From contig NZ_FCOK02000014.1 in NCBI RefSeq assembly GCF_001544555.2, forward strand, positions 62,001-126,000: a DNA stretch of 64,000 nt. Reading direction: 5' to 3'. The notes under the pieces were generated by a model. The model had not been told where the DNA came from, ran no database searches, and was given only the letters and a program-made list of their open reading frames with translations. Positions 1 through 8,921 of the stretch are shown piece after piece. The stretch is from Caballeronia udeis. GTDB taxonomy: Bacteria > Pseudomonadota > Gammaproteobacteria > Burkholderiales > Burkholderiaceae. Each line of letters starts with the position of its first letter. Within the stretch, counting starts at the first letter, position 1. A program made the position numbers and the translations under genes.

Positions 1-735
1 CGGCGGCGTGCCGGTGGAAATAACGTCGCCCGGTTGCAAGCTCATCACCTTCGACAAATACGACACCAGCGCGGCCACGCCGAATACCATCGTCTTGGTA
101 CTGCCATTCTGGTAACGATGCCCGTCCACTTCGAGCCACATATCGAGTTGCTGCGGATCGGCGATTTCGTCTTTCGTGACCAGCCACGGGCCGATCGGGC
201 CGAAGGTATCGAAACCCTTGCCCTTGTCCCATTGCGTGCCGTGCTCGAGCTGCCATTCACGTTCGGAGACGTCGTTGATCACGCAATATCCGGCGACGTA
301 ATCCAGCGCGTCCGCTTCGCTGACGTACTTCGCTTCACGGCCGATCACCACGCCGAGTTCGACTTCCCAGTCCGTTTTCTTCGAGTTACGCGGAATTTCA
401 ACGTCGTCGTTCGGGCCGCAAATAGCGCTCGTCCATTTACCGAAAAGCACCGGCTCGGTCGGCACAGGCAGATTCGATTCTGCTGCGTGATCGGCGTAAT
501 TCAGTCCGATGCAGACAAACTTGCCGACGCTTCCCACGCACGGGCCAATGCGCGGTTCGCCCGGCACTTCGGGCAGCGAGGCCGGATCGAGCGCGCGCAA
601 CTTGGCCAGCGTGGCGTCGGACAGCGCCGCGCCGGCGATGTCGTCGACTACCTTCGACAGATCGCGAATCTTGCCGTTCTGATCCAGCAAACCCGGTTTT
701 TCCTGACCCTTCGGCCCATAGCGCAGCAGTTTCAT
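1..735 (-). CDS. Fumarylacetoacetate hydrolase family protein (partial, runs off left edge)
   Basis: The gene starts at the ATG at 733-735 and continues past base 1, so the C-terminus is missing. It opens MKLLRYGPKGQEKPGLLD and contains the FAH-family signature around CIGLNYADHA and WEVELGVVIG, with the metal-ligand-type acidic residues of that segment. FAH-fold enzymes hydrolyse or decarboxylate beta-diketo or 2-keto acids with a bound divalent metal. Next to a fuconolactonase-like enzyme and a sugar dehydrogenase, the likely role is the last step of L-fucose- or L-rhamnose-type catabolism, cleaving a 2,4-diketo-3-deoxy sugar acid to pyruvate and a second acid. Family is clear; substrate is inferred from neighbours. 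A 307-base gap separates it from the upstream hydrolase gene. Confidence 0.85.
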   Translation of the reverse strand, partial: MKLLRYGPKGQEKPGLLDQNGKIRDLSKVVDDIAGAALSDATLAKLRALDPASLPEVPGEPRIGPCVGSVGKFVCIGLNYADHAAESNLPVPTEPVLFGKWTSAICGPNDDVEIPRNSKKTDWEVELGVVIGREAKYVSEADALDYVAGYCVINDVSEREWQLEHGTQWDKGKGFDTFGPIGPWLVTKDEIADPQQLDMWLEVDGHRYQNGSTKTMVFGVAALVSYLSKVMSLQPGDVISTGTPP

Positions 736-1042
736 CGTGAGTGATCCTTCAGTTTTCAGGTTTTGATTCGGTTTCGAGATATTCAGCTTGAGCGGCTGTT
801 TTGATCGGGTGAAGTCGCTCGAGCTTGCTTTCGATCGCTTGCGGTTAAATGAATCGGCCGGTCGTGAGCGACGATTCAACGGATGCGGGTTACAACCATA
901 GCATCGCGATTCCTGCGTGCGGAGTCACGGAATCCCGCGCGGCTTTGTCGCCAATCTTTTTACCATCCTCTGCTTTCGTTGCAATTGCAGTTGAGGAATT
1001 CCGGGTATACCGCGCTCATTCTTCATGCGTTTTGCTCAACTT
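736..1042. other. Intergenic gap, nothing convincing
   Basis: These 307 bases lie between two same-strand catabolic genes. The open frames across them have no recognisable protein character and weak start contexts. A separate promoter for the FAH gene could sit here, but I see no clear -35/-10 pair or operator. Confidence 0.4.
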
Positions 1043-1885
1043 TCACAGCCGATAAAACTCGCGCGCGGTGTCCCCGAAGATCCACTGCTGCGCAGACGCG
1101 TCAAGGTGTGACGTCAACTGTCGCGCCGCGTCAAACCAGTGTGAATAGTCACCGTTCAAGTTCAGCACCGGCCAGTCGCTGCCCCACATCAGCCGCTCAG
1201 GCCCAAAACGATCGAGGAGATGATCGACATAAGGCTTCAGCGTAGCGACAGCCCAGCCGGGCGCGGCTTCGGTCGCGAGACCGGACAATTTGCAAACGAG
1301 CCCTTGTGGCAGCGCGGCCAGTTCCGCTATACCGTCCGCCCAGCTTTGCCAGGCCGCATGACCGTCCTTGATTTGCGGCTTCGCACCATGATCGACAACA
1401 ATTCGCAGCTCAGGAAAGCGCGCCGCGAACACCTTCAACGAAGGGACATGGCGCGAAAATATCAATGCATCGAAGGCGAGATCGTTTTTGATCAGTGCGC
1501 GAATTGCCGGAGCGAGAGCTGGACTTTCGATCCAGCGGTCATCCGGCAGGTCCTGCAGCATCGGACGCACGCCCTTGAACTTGGGTTCGCGCGCCAGTTC
1601 GTCGATCAGCTCCACGCTATCCGGCGCGTCAAGTGGTACCCACCCAACTATACCGGCGACAGACGCGTCGTCGCGAGCGAGATCAAGCAGATAGCGCGTT
1701 TCATCGACCGTAGGCGCAGCCTGCACCACCACCGTCCGCGCAACGTGCGCCGCTTCGCGAAGCGGCTTCAGGTCATCAGGACCGAAAACCCGGTACAAGG
1801 TCTGAAGCTCGGGCGTCAACCAGCCATAGTCACCACGCGACGGATCCCAGAAATGCTGATGCGCATCAATACGTTCAGCGCTCAT
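1043..1885 (-). CDS. Amidohydrolase, L-fuconolactonase-like
   Basis: A 280-residue member of the amidohydrolase_2 family. The N-terminal metal-site motif is IDAHQHFWD (residues 6-14), the middle has VVDHGAKP and the C-terminal part has LMWGSDWPV, the classic order for sugar-lactone hydrolases of the fuconolactonase/rhamnonolactonase group. It should hydrolyse a sugar 1,4- or 1,5-lactone made by the neighbouring aldo/keto reductase to the free acid. The ATG overlaps the stop codon of that reductase (ATGA at 1882-1885), which indicates translational coupling. The family assignment is firm; L-fuconolactone is the most likely substrate but is inferred from context. Confidence 0.82.
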   Translation of the reverse strand: MSAERIDAHQHFWDPSRGDYGWLTPELQTLYRVFGPDDLKPLREAAHVARTVVVQAAPTVDETRYLLDLARDDASVAGIVGWVPLDAPDSVELIDELAREPKFKGVRPMLQDLPDDRWIESPALAPAIRALIKNDLAFDALIFSRHVPSLKVFAARFPELRIVVDHGAKPQIKDGHAAWQSWADGIAELAALPQGLVCKLSGLATEAAPGWAVATLKPYVDHLLDRFGPERLMWGSDWPVLNLNGDYSHWFDAARQLTSHLDASAQQWIFGDTAREFYRL

Positions 1886-2982
1886 GGTTTGCCTGCGTCA
1901 GCGTGATCTGAGCCTGCTTGATCCAGGTGCGGCACAGGCGCCGCACGATGCAACAAACCAGCCGCTCGCAACTCGTCCCACAAAGCATCAGGCAACGGAT
2001 CGGCGAACGAAGCCGCGTTCAAGCGCACTTCCTCTGGATTTCGTGCGCCCATCAGGACCGTGGCCACAACTTTATGCGCATAAGGAAACTGCAGGGCCGC
2101 GCTCGACAAGGCGACGCCATGCGCATGGCATATCCGTTCCAGCGAATCGACTCGTTCGATAATCAACGGCGGCGCATCGACGTAATTGAACTTTCGGTTG
2201 TCGGCTTTTGGCGCTGTATCGGACGTCAGTCCTCGCGCGAGAATGCCCGAATTGAACGCACCTCCCAAGATGAGGCTGACGCCGCGCTTCTCGCATTCAG
2301 GCAGCAAGTCGTCGAGTACCGCCTGCTCCAACAACGTATAACGTCCCGCCAGCAACGCGCAATCGATGTTGAATTCAGCCATCACGTCCAGGATGGCCGC
2401 GCCTTCGTTCACACCGAGTCCAACGGCCTTTACGCCACGCGATGTGCGCAGTTCATCCAGCGCGCGGAAACCGCCTTCATCCGTCAGTTGCCGCCAGTAG
2501 CGCGCATTGTTGTCGCCGTGCGTGGCGCGGCCGATATCGTGGATCAGCACGATGTCGATATTGACAATACCCATGCGCTGCTGGCTATCTTCGAACGATC
2601 GAAGAATGCCGTCGTAGGTGTAGTCGAAAATTGCCTGGAATGGCAACGGGTCCGACCAGCCTTCGCTGCCATCGTAAGGCGTGGTGCGCGGGACAAAATG
2701 ACGGCCGACCTTCGTCGACAACACGTAGTCTTCACGCGGGTATCGGCGCAACGCATCGCCGAGCCGGTGCTCGGCTTTCGTGTGGCCGTAATGCGGAGCG
2801 GTATCGAAGAAACGGATGCCGCTTTGCCACGCTGCGTCCACGGTCGCTTGCGCGTCAGCCTCGGAAAGATCGTGATACAGGCCACCCAGCGGTGCAGTGC
2901 CCAGCGACAACGCCGTGACTTCCAGCGAGGTTTTGCCCACTTTGCGCTTTTTCACAACGGGATTTCCTGTGATCGGGTTCAT
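1882..2982 (-). CDS. Aldo/keto reductase, L-fucose dehydrogenase/aldose 1-dehydrogenase-like
   Basis: A 366-residue NAD(P)-dependent aldo/keto reductase. The start MNPITGNPVV was chosen at 2982 because AGGCGGA lies just upstream; a longer frame reaches 3099 but would overlap the preceding gene. Family features are SLGTAPLGG near the N-terminus, FFDTAPHYG with the catalytic Asp/Tyr, and VLSTKVGR with the catalytic Lys. It resembles bacterial D-threo-aldose 1-dehydrogenases and L-fucose dehydrogenases, which oxidise the sugar to the lactone. The next gene is a fuconolactonase-like hydrolase, so lactone production followed by hydrolysis fits. The segment PYAHKVV contains the parS-like palindrome described separately. 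Confidence 0.82.
   Translation of the reverse strand: MNPITGNPVVKKRKVGKTSLEVTALSLGTAPLGGLYHDLSEADAQATVDAAWQSGIRFFDTAPHYGHTKAEHRLGDALRRYPREDYVLSTKVGRHFVPRTTPYDGSEGWSDPLPFQAIFDYTYDGILRSFEDSQQRMGIVNIDIVLIHDIGRATHGDNNARYWRQLTDEGGFRALDELRTSRGVKAVGLGVNEGAAILDVMAEFNIDCALLAGRYTLLEQAVLDDLLPECEKRGVSLILGGAFNSGILARGLTSDTAPKADNRKFNYVDAPPLIIERVDSLERICHAHGVALSSAALQFPYAHKVVATVLMGARNPEEVRLNAASFADPLPDALWDELRAAGLLHRAAPVPHLDQAGSDHADAGKP
2070..2085. other. parS-like palindrome inside a gene (15 of 16 matches)
   Basis: CTTTATGCGCATAAGG differs by one base from CTTTATGCGCATAAAG found twice around parA-parB. It is within the aldo/keto reductase, where it encodes Tyr-Ala-His-Lys on the minus strand, so it may be a coding coincidence. 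It lies about 20 kb from the par genes. Confidence 0.35.
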
Positions 2983-3044
2983 TGGGTCCGCCTGATGAGT
3001 TGGACTGCTGCGTTGGACTGCTGCTTGGGGCCAATAAGTCAGGT

Positions 3045-4334
3045 TCAGATCGAAGTAATCGCTACCGCATACCGCGGCGTCGCGTTCGCCGGCAGGCACG
3101 CCGGACCAACCGGCTCAAAAGTCTTGTAGGTCAGGATGAACTCCTGATGACCGAGGGACTCCGACTTCGACGCGGCGCCGGACGCCACGCGCACGGTGGC
3201 ATCGAATACTTCACGGCCGACTTCATCGAGCGTCGCGCGACCTTCCAGGATGCGGCCCGCATCCACATCCATGTCGCCCGAGAGATTGCGATATGTCGCC
3301 GGATTAGCGCAAATCTTGATGACGGGCGAAATGGCTGAGCCGACCACCGACCCACGTCCCGTTGTGAACAGGATCACATGCGCGCCGCACGCAATCAGTT
3401 CGCCGATTTCCGCGTTGTCGCTAATGTTCGGAAAGCCGAAACGCGGTTCGCCATCGGGAACGACGTCAAGCAGATACAAACCGCCGACGGGCGGAATGTC
3501 ACCGGGTTTGATGATTCCCACAATGGGCGATGCGCCGCTTTTCGCATACGCGCCGAGTGACTTTTCTTCCTGCGTGGTGAGACCGCCATCCGCGTTGCCG
3601 ACCGCGAATGAACCATGTCCCATGGTCGAGTAATAGCGGGCGGCCTTGTCTACGCACGCGACAATTTCGCGACCCAATTCGGGGCGCGCGGCCCGGCTTT
3701 CCATGTGGAATTCGCAGCCGACCAGCTCCCCGGTTTCCTCGAAAATGCAGGCGGCGCCGGCGTCGATCAGCGCATCGAACGCGCGGCCCACAGCGGGATT
3801 CGCCGTAATGCCGCTCGTGCCGTCCGAGCCGCCGCAAATCGTGCCGACGATCAATTCGTCAAGCGCCATTGGCACCTTCGGTTGCTGCGCGAGCGTCGCG
3901 CGTACCTCGCGAATCCAGTCGATGCCATTCTGGATCGTGCTGCGCGTCCCGCCCTTTTCCTGGATCGTCAGGACCTCGGCCGGGCGGCCGCTCGCGCGCA
4001 CGGCGTCGACCAGATAGTGCTTGTTCATGCTCTCGCAGCCTAGCGAGACGAACAGGACCGCGCCCACGTTCGGATGCGCGGTCAGCCGCTCCATCATCTT
4101 TTCGGCATAACCGTTAGGGTAGCAACCCGGAAAGCCGATCAAGTGGACCGGTGGTTCCTGCTCGGCCGTGGGGTCGTCGAAGGCGTCGAACGCCGGACGA
4201 AACTGCGTGACGATTTCCCGCGCGACGTGATGCGCGCATTCGACGAGATAAGCGACCGCGATTACATTGCGGATGCCCTTGCGGCCATCGGCGCGCAGGA
4301 AGCCTTGAAGCAGCGGAGGGGTGGTGGCCGTCAT
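3045..4334 (-). CDS. UxaA-family dehydratase, large (C-terminal) subunit
   Basis: This 429-residue protein matches the catalytic C-terminal part of altronate/galactarate dehydratases (UxaA/GarD). Family-typical stretches include GFPGCYPNGYAEKMMERL, LGCESMN, GTICGGSDGTSGITANPA and LFTTGRGSVVG. It is an iron-dependent sugar-acid dehydratase type. The start MTATTPPLLQGFLRADG at 4334 lies four bases beyond the stop of the small SAF-domain gene, so the enzyme is split over two genes as in SuyA/SuyB sulfolactate lyase rather than fused as in UxaA. With the lactonase and FAH hydrolase, it probably dehydrates the sugar acid. Substrate unproven. Confidence 0.85.
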   Translation of the reverse strand: MTATTPPLLQGFLRADGRKGIRNVIAVAYLVECAHHVAREIVTQFRPAFDAFDDPTAEQEPPVHLIGFPGCYPNGYAEKMMERLTAHPNVGAVLFVSLGCESMNKHYLVDAVRASGRPAEVLTIQEKGGTRSTIQNGIDWIREVRATLAQQPKVPMALDELIVGTICGGSDGTSGITANPAVGRAFDALIDAGAACIFEETGELVGCEFHMESRAARPELGREIVACVDKAARYYSTMGHGSFAVGNADGGLTTQEEKSLGAYAKSGASPIVGIIKPGDIPPVGGLYLLDVVPDGEPRFGFPNISDNAEIGELIACGAHVILFTTGRGSVVGSAISPVIKICANPATYRNLSGDMDVDAGRILEGRATLDEVGREVFDATVRVASGAASKSESLGHQEFILTYKTFEPVGPACLPANATPRYAVAITSI

Positions 4335-4338
4335 TGGC

Positions 4339-4704
4339 TTAGCGGTCCCGGTGATCCACGAACGCATGGCCGGCGTCGTGGGTGTACGTCGGCAGATAGT
4401 CGCTCTCGAGATTGTGGGTATGCAGATGTTCGCCAGACTGAACGTCCGACGTCACATGGCCAATGATCGCGCCATACCGAAGCACTTTTTCATCGGTCCG
4501 CAACGCGCGCCGTGCGACTTTGTGCCCAAGGTCGATGGTCTTCGCAAGCGTGACGATCTCCCCTTCGATCTGCACACGCTCCCCGGCTTCCAGACGAGCG
4601 CCCGCTATCAGGCAATTGTCCTGCGGGCTTTGCAGAATGAGCCGGGCGTCAGTGGGCTTGTGAGGGACTTGCTGCACAGAAACTTCCTTGAGAACGGACG
4701 GCAT
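4339..4704 (-). CDS. UxaA-family dehydratase, small SAF-domain subunit
   Basis: A 121-residue SAF-domain protein that corresponds to the N-terminus of UxaA-type dehydratases: an early QSPQDNCLIA segment, then LAKTIDLGHKVARRAL, then LRYGAIIGHVTSDVQSGEHLHTHNLES, where the His-rich tail is typical of this subunit. It ends four bases before the large-subunit gene and is the first gene of the minus-strand operon. The two products are expected to form a hetero-oligomeric lyase. Confidence 0.85.
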   Translation of the reverse strand: MPSVLKEVSVQQVPHKPTDARLILQSPQDNCLIAGARLEAGERVQIEGEIVTLAKTIDLGHKVARRALRTDEKVLRYGAIIGHVTSDVQSGEHLHTHNLESDYLPTYTHDAGHAFVDHRDR

Positions 4705-4880
4705 TCGGGCGGCATTCAGGCGGTTGTATGAGCAATGCCGCGGGTTTGCATCAGTACAATCATTTATCAGTGAACGTATTATTCATATGCGGACAAGTCG
4801 AAGTCAAGCTAAGTGCGCCGTTGAGCGGTCCGTGTTTTCCCTTAGCATCTTGCTTTTAAGCGACCTAACTGAAGGCCATC
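4705..4880. promoter_or_regulatory. Divergent promoter region of the sugar operon and its IclR regulator
   Basis: The 176 bases separate the minus-strand sugar operon from the plus-strand IclR gene, the usual arrangement for a local regulator binding between the two. AT-rich sequence at about 4755-4790 (around ATTATTCATATG) is the likeliest promoter/operator area. No exact operator is assigned. Confidence 0.5.
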
Positions 4881-5708
4881 ATGCAGGCAGACGATCCCAC
4901 CGACGCCGACCGGTACCGAGCACCCGCGCTGGATAAAGGTCTCGATATCCTCGAACTGCTCGCGGAGCAAAAGGATGGACTCACGCGTGCCGAGATCACG
5001 AAATCGCTCGGGCGCAACGCCAGCGAGATGTACCGGATGCTCGAGCGGCTGGTCGCGCGGCAGTACGTGGTGCGCTCGCCCGCGGGCGACCGTTATTCGC
5101 TGAGCCTGAAGTTGTATGCGCTCGCGCACCGGCACCCGCCGATGAACCGTCTGATCGCGGAAGCCTTGCCGATCATGCAGCGTTTCGCCGATCGCGCAGA
5201 GCAGTCGTGTCATCTCGCCGCCTATGACCGTGGCAATCTGCTTGTGATCGCCCAGGTCGACGGGCCGGGAACATGGGGGATTTCAGTGCGGCTCGGCGCA
5301 CGGGTTGGATTGATCGATACCGGTTCGGGACGCGTGATCCTCGCGTTCCAGAGCGCCGAACAGCGGGCCCATATGCTTGCGGAGCACACACGTGTGAAGG
5401 GTGAATCAGCGCTCGATCCGCTCGCGCTGGAAAATGCGTACCGGCAGATTCGTGCGGATGGGTTTCTCCATAAGGAAAGTCAGCAAACCTTCGGCGTGAT
5501 GGACGTGAGTTTCCCGCTGCTCGGCCCGTCCGGCCAGGCGATTGCGACGCTGACGTGTCCGTATCTCAGGCGTATCGACGAATACGTGGCGCCTTCCATT
5601 AGCGAGGTGAGCGCGCTGCTGGGCGAAGCGGCGGCGGCTCTGTCGATGTTTCGCGAACCGGATGTGGAGTTCGGCGATTCGCGCGATTCGAGCGCGGCAT
5701 GGACGTAG
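4881..5708 (+). CDS. IclR-family transcriptional regulator
   Basis: A 275-residue regulator. Residues 12-75 form the winged helix (LDKGLDILELLAE, then LTRAEITKSLGRNASEMYRML), and residues 90-260 form the IclR ligand-binding domain, including CHLAAYDRGNLLVIAQVDG and the typical GxRVxL-like and late FGVMDVSFPL segments. It is divergent from the sugar operon and most likely senses a pathway intermediate and controls that operon. Family certain, target inferred from position. Confidence 0.88.
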   Translation: MQADDPTDADRYRAPALDKGLDILELLAEQKDGLTRAEITKSLGRNASEMYRMLERLVARQYVVRSPAGDRYSLSLKLYALAHRHPPMNRLIAEALPIMQRFADRAEQSCHLAAYDRGNLLVIAQVDGPGTWGISVRLGARVGLIDTGSGRVILAFQSAEQRAHMLAEHTRVKGESALDPLALENAYRQIRADGFLHKESQQTFGVMDVSFPLLGPSGQAIATLTCPYLRRIDEYVAPSISEVSALLGEAAAALSMFREPDVEFGDSRDSSAAWT

Positions 5709-5877
5709 CAGAAGGCGGCGGATAGAAGGCGGAAGATTCACCGGCCGGATTCGGTTGAAAGATCCGGTTCGGGATTCGGCAGGCTGCAGATTCGCGCAAC
5801 GCGTTAGAATGGCGACCCTCTCAAAAAGCGGATCGTCGCTTCCCGTGACGTTTCGCGTCTTTTTTCTACGCAAGGCA

Positions 5878-6423
5878 ATGGCGAAACTCCTCTCCGATCC
5901 CGAATTCCAGCGCTTCTCCGAACTTCAGCAAAAGCAGTCCAGCTTCACGATCACGAGCGAGGAAGCGGACGAGTTGCGCGATATCGTCGCTCGCGCGCAG
6001 CAAAAGCGCGACGACCGCGCGGCCGCTATGCAGTCGATCGAAACGTTTATCTCGCAGTTCGACATTGGCGCGGACGAACTCTTTACAGCCGACCAGATTG
6101 CCGATGCAGCACGCAATTTCGGCCTGATTCCCGCAGCGAAGAAAGAGCGCGTGCTGCCCCCGCAGTTGTCGTTCAACGGCAAGCCGTACCAATGGACCGC
6201 TCGCGCACTGCCGGACGACATTCGCGTACCGTTGTTCGAAGCGTTCACGTCGGGTGCGTCGGTGAAAGCGTTTATTGCCACGCCCAAGGACACTACGCGT
6301 TGCGCGGCGACTATTGCACGTCTTGAGCGCGAAACCGGCAGCGCCTACGCCGATGCGTGGCTGGAAGAACTCGCCGTATCTCGCGCGCAAGTCGACGAAG
6401 CGCTCGCCAAGCTGCCAGCTTGA
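5878..6423 (+). CDS. Conserved hypothetical cytoplasmic protein
   Basis: A 181-residue protein opening MAKLLSDPEFQRFSELQQK. I do not recognise a domain. The first half is rich in charged helix-forming residues (two stretches of Glu/Asp/Arg/Gln at residues 15-45), and there is no signal peptide or membrane segment. The start at 5878 was preferred over an in-frame ATG at 5809 because the extra 23 residues look non-conserved in character. The gene is followed by a clear terminator and is apparently monocistronic. Confidence 0.6.
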   Translation: MAKLLSDPEFQRFSELQQKQSSFTITSEEADELRDIVARAQQKRDDRAAAMQSIETFISQFDIGADELFTADQIADAARNFGLIPAAKKERVLPPQLSFNGKPYQWTARALPDDIRVPLFEAFTSGASVKAFIATPKDTTRCAATIARLERETGSAYADAWLEELAVSRAQVDEALAKLPA

Positions 6424-6466
6424 TTCGAACAGCGGCAGTCGCGGATAAGCGAACCGCGACCGCATT

Positions 6467-6494
6467 CCGGCCGCTCATTGCGGCGGCCGGTTTT
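6467..6494 (+). terminator. Rho-independent terminator of the 5878-6423 gene
   Basis: CCGGCCGC and GCGGCCGG form an 8-bp GC stem with an 8-base loop, followed directly by TTTT at 6491-6494. It lies 44 bases after the stop codon of the plus-strand gene and just before the 3' end of the convergent gene. Confidence 0.75.
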
Positions 6495-6518
6495 CAACGC
6501 CGATCCCCTTCATGGCCT

Positions 6519-8921
6519 TCATGACGGCAGCGCGTTGCCGTTGGTATCGGCTTCGGTATTGGTATCGGCTGCGGCCAGGCGCATCCTGAAACCGGTCACG
6601 CCAGGGTCCTCAGTGGCCGTTATCTCGAATCCCAAACGGCGCGCGAGTCCGATCATGCCGGTGTTCTCGCGCAATGCCTCGCCGACCAGCCAGCGTGTCC
6701 CGCGCGCCCGGCAATACGCAATGATCCGCGTCAACAACAACAGTCCCAGCCGCTTGCCCTTCTGATCCGAGCGCACCGCGACCGCGAATTCGGCCGTCTC
6801 GTTGTCCGGATCTGCAACAGCGCGCGCCACCCCAAGCGTCTCGATCGCGTCGTGTTCACCCGTGACCGCGATAAACGCCATTTCACGGTCGTAGTCGATC
6901 TGCGTCATCCGGGCAAGTTGCGTGTGATCGAAACTGCGCACTGAACTGAAAAACCGCAGACGCAAATCGTCCGGTGTCATCGCGGCGACGAAGGCGCTGT
7001 GAGCGGCTTCGTCGTCGGGGCGGATAGGCCGCACGGTGATACATAAGCCGTTCCAGTCGAGCATCTCCTCCAGTTGCCGCGGATACGGCTGAATGGCGAG
7101 CGGCGTGCGATGCGCGGCGAGCGTCAGATGCGGTTCATAGACCAGGACCGCCTGGCGGGTCACGCATACCGTCAACCGCAGCGCGACAATCTGCTCGATC
7201 TCGCAGACGGCCTGCGACAACGCTGTCAACGCCGCTAGCAAGTTCTCCGCCGGGAGTTCGCGCGCTCTAGGTGAACGCATCACGAGATCGCGTGCCAACA
7301 CCGGGTTGAGCGGCGGAAGCGCGAATTCGTGCGGCGCGTCGGGCAGCCCGAGCGCGCCAACGGCCTTGAACTCGAACACCGGTCCGAACACACGATGGTT
7401 CAGCAAGCGGACGTCGATCTGGATGGCGTCTTCGCTCCGCGGCCCCGCCGATCCCGCCTTCACCATCACGCCGAATTGCGCCAGCACCCGCGACGCCCGC
7501 TCGCCGTCCAGTTCCGCGACGCCCGCCGCCAACGCGGCCATGACCTGAGCCTGCGCGCTGTCCAGCGCGACCACCGTCTGAGGACGTGGCCCGTCGGGCG
7601 TCTGCATCAACAACTCGCGTCCCTGCCGATAGTCTACGAGCCGCGCGAAACCCCGCGCCAGGCGTTGGGGCGTGGTATGCACAGGAATGCCATGGGCGTG
7701 CAACGCATCGCGTGTGGCCTGGTCCACGCAGCCGAAAAAGCAGGTCAGCAAACCGCGATACGCGTGGCTTTGCTGCTCGATCAGCATGCGCGCGACTTCT
7801 GCGACAGGCGCGGTGTGCGTTGGTGCGTGGACCACGAACGCCGTGCCGGTGTCGCGATGCGGCGCTAGCGCTTCGAGCGCCGCGCCGAAGTCCGCGGCAG
7901 TTGCGGTATCTCCCAGTTGCAGCGGATTCTCAAGCCGGGCGCGCGGCAAAACGGCGCCGACCGATACGCGCGCGGCCTCGGGCCAGAGCGCCAGCGCGTC
8001 GCCGGCCGCGGCAAAAGCGTCGGCCGCGAGAGCGGCCACGCCGCAATCACTGGTGATAACCGTCGCCCGGTCGCTCGCAGCCACACGACCCACGCCGAGG
8101 GTCTCGATTTCGTCGAGCAGGTCGTCAAGGGAATCCACGCGCACGAGGCCGGCGCGCCGGAACGCGGCGCTATAAAGCGCGTCGAAAGGATCGTCGTGGC
8201 CTGTGCGTAACACCAGCACGGGTTTGTTGCGCGCCGCCGCCCGTGCCGCCGACATGAATTTGCGCGCCATTTGCACCGATTCGATGGCCATCAGGATCGC
8301 GCGCGTCCGAGAGTCGCTTGCGAGGAAATCGAGGATGTCCCCCACGTCGACATCGGCCTCGTCGCCCAGTGCAACCACCCGCGAAAAACCCAGGCCACGT
8401 GCGTTCGCCCAGCCCATCACGCCGTTGGTCAGCGCGTTCGACGCCGATACCCAGGCCACCCCGCCCGCCGCGATGGCGCATGACGGCGCGCCCAGCACAG
8501 CGCCCAAAGCGGGCGTCATCACGCCGACACTCGCGGGACCGGCCACGCGCAGCAAAAACGGCCGAGCGGCCGCCAGCGTGCGACGCGTCCAGTCCTTACC
8601 CTCCAGGTCCCCCGCCTGCCCGATTATGACGACCGCCCGCGTGCCACGCTCCCCCAGGTGCCCGACGATCTGCGGCCACGTATGCGGCGGTGTGCACAGC
8701 ACCGCCACGGTCGGCGCGTCGGGCAAGTCTTCGATGCCCGCAAAAACCGCGGCCTCATTCAACTGACGATGCTTCGGATTCACTGGCCAGACGGGGCCCG
8801 CGAAGTTGGCGGCGCTCAGTCGCGACCACACCATTTCGCCAATACTGCCAACACGCAGCGACGCCCCGATCACGGCGATCGACTTCGGGTTGAACAGTGC
8901 GTCGAGATTACGTACGGTCAT
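6519..8921 (-). CDS. Acyl-CoA-synthetase-like/GNAT fusion (Pat-type protein acetyltransferase) with shortened ATP-grasp
   Basis: An 800-residue multidomain protein: CoA-binding domain (about 1-140, LFNPKSIAVIGAS), two succinyl-CoA-ligase-like domains (about 140-460), an ATP-grasp-like part (about 470-615) and a C-terminal GNAT domain (about 630-790, with VAVRSDQKGKRLGLLLL as the acetyl-CoA loop). The order is that of Pat/PatZ lysine acetyltransferases, which acetylate metabolic enzymes such as acetyl-CoA synthetase. The ATP-grasp part is odd: after LAQFGVMV it passes within about 25 residues to NHRVFGPVFEF, so the block that normally carries the nucleotide-binding Lys and the HKSDVGG motif is missing. 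True ADP-forming ligase activity is therefore unlikely. Confidence 0.82.
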   Translation of the reverse strand: MTVRNLDALFNPKSIAVIGASLRVGSIGEMVWSRLSAANFAGPVWPVNPKHRQLNEAAVFAGIEDLPDAPTVAVLCTPPHTWPQIVGHLGERGTRAVVIIGQAGDLEGKDWTRRTLAAARPFLLRVAGPASVGVMTPALGAVLGAPSCAIAAGGVAWVSASNALTNGVMGWANARGLGFSRVVALGDEADVDVGDILDFLASDSRTRAILMAIESVQMARKFMSAARAAARNKPVLVLRTGHDDPFDALYSAAFRRAGLVRVDSLDDLLDEIETLGVGRVAASDRATVITSDCGVAALAADAFAAAGDALALWPEAARVSVGAVLPRARLENPLQLGDTATAADFGAALEALAPHRDTGTAFVVHAPTHTAPVAEVARMLIEQQSHAYRGLLTCFFGCVDQATRDALHAHGIPVHTTPQRLARGFARLVDYRQGRELLMQTPDGPRPQTVVALDSAQAQVMAALAAGVAELDGERASRVLAQFGVMVKAGSAGPRSEDAIQIDVRLLNHRVFGPVFEFKAVGALGLPDAPHEFALPPLNPVLARDLVMRSPRARELPAENLLAALTALSQAVCEIEQIVALRLTVCVTRQAVLVYEPHLTLAAHRTPLAIQPYPRQLEEMLDWNGLCITVRPIRPDDEAAHSAFVAAMTPDDLRLRFFSSVRSFDHTQLARMTQIDYDREMAFIAVTGEHDAIETLGVARAVADPDNETAEFAVAVRSDQKGKRLGLLLLTRIIAYCRARGTRWLVGEALRENTGMIGLARRLGFEITATEDPGVTGFRMRLAAADTNTEADTNGNALPS

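Noticed and set aside
1858..1869. Palindrome TGATGCGCATCA resembling the parS core
   Set aside because: It encodes the conserved Asp-Ala-His metal site of the amidohydrolase and its flanks do not match the parS-like sites.
2115..2128. Palindrome GCCATGCGCATGGC near the 2070 parS-like site
   Set aside because: Shares only ATGCGCAT with the parS-like family; lies in coding sequence.
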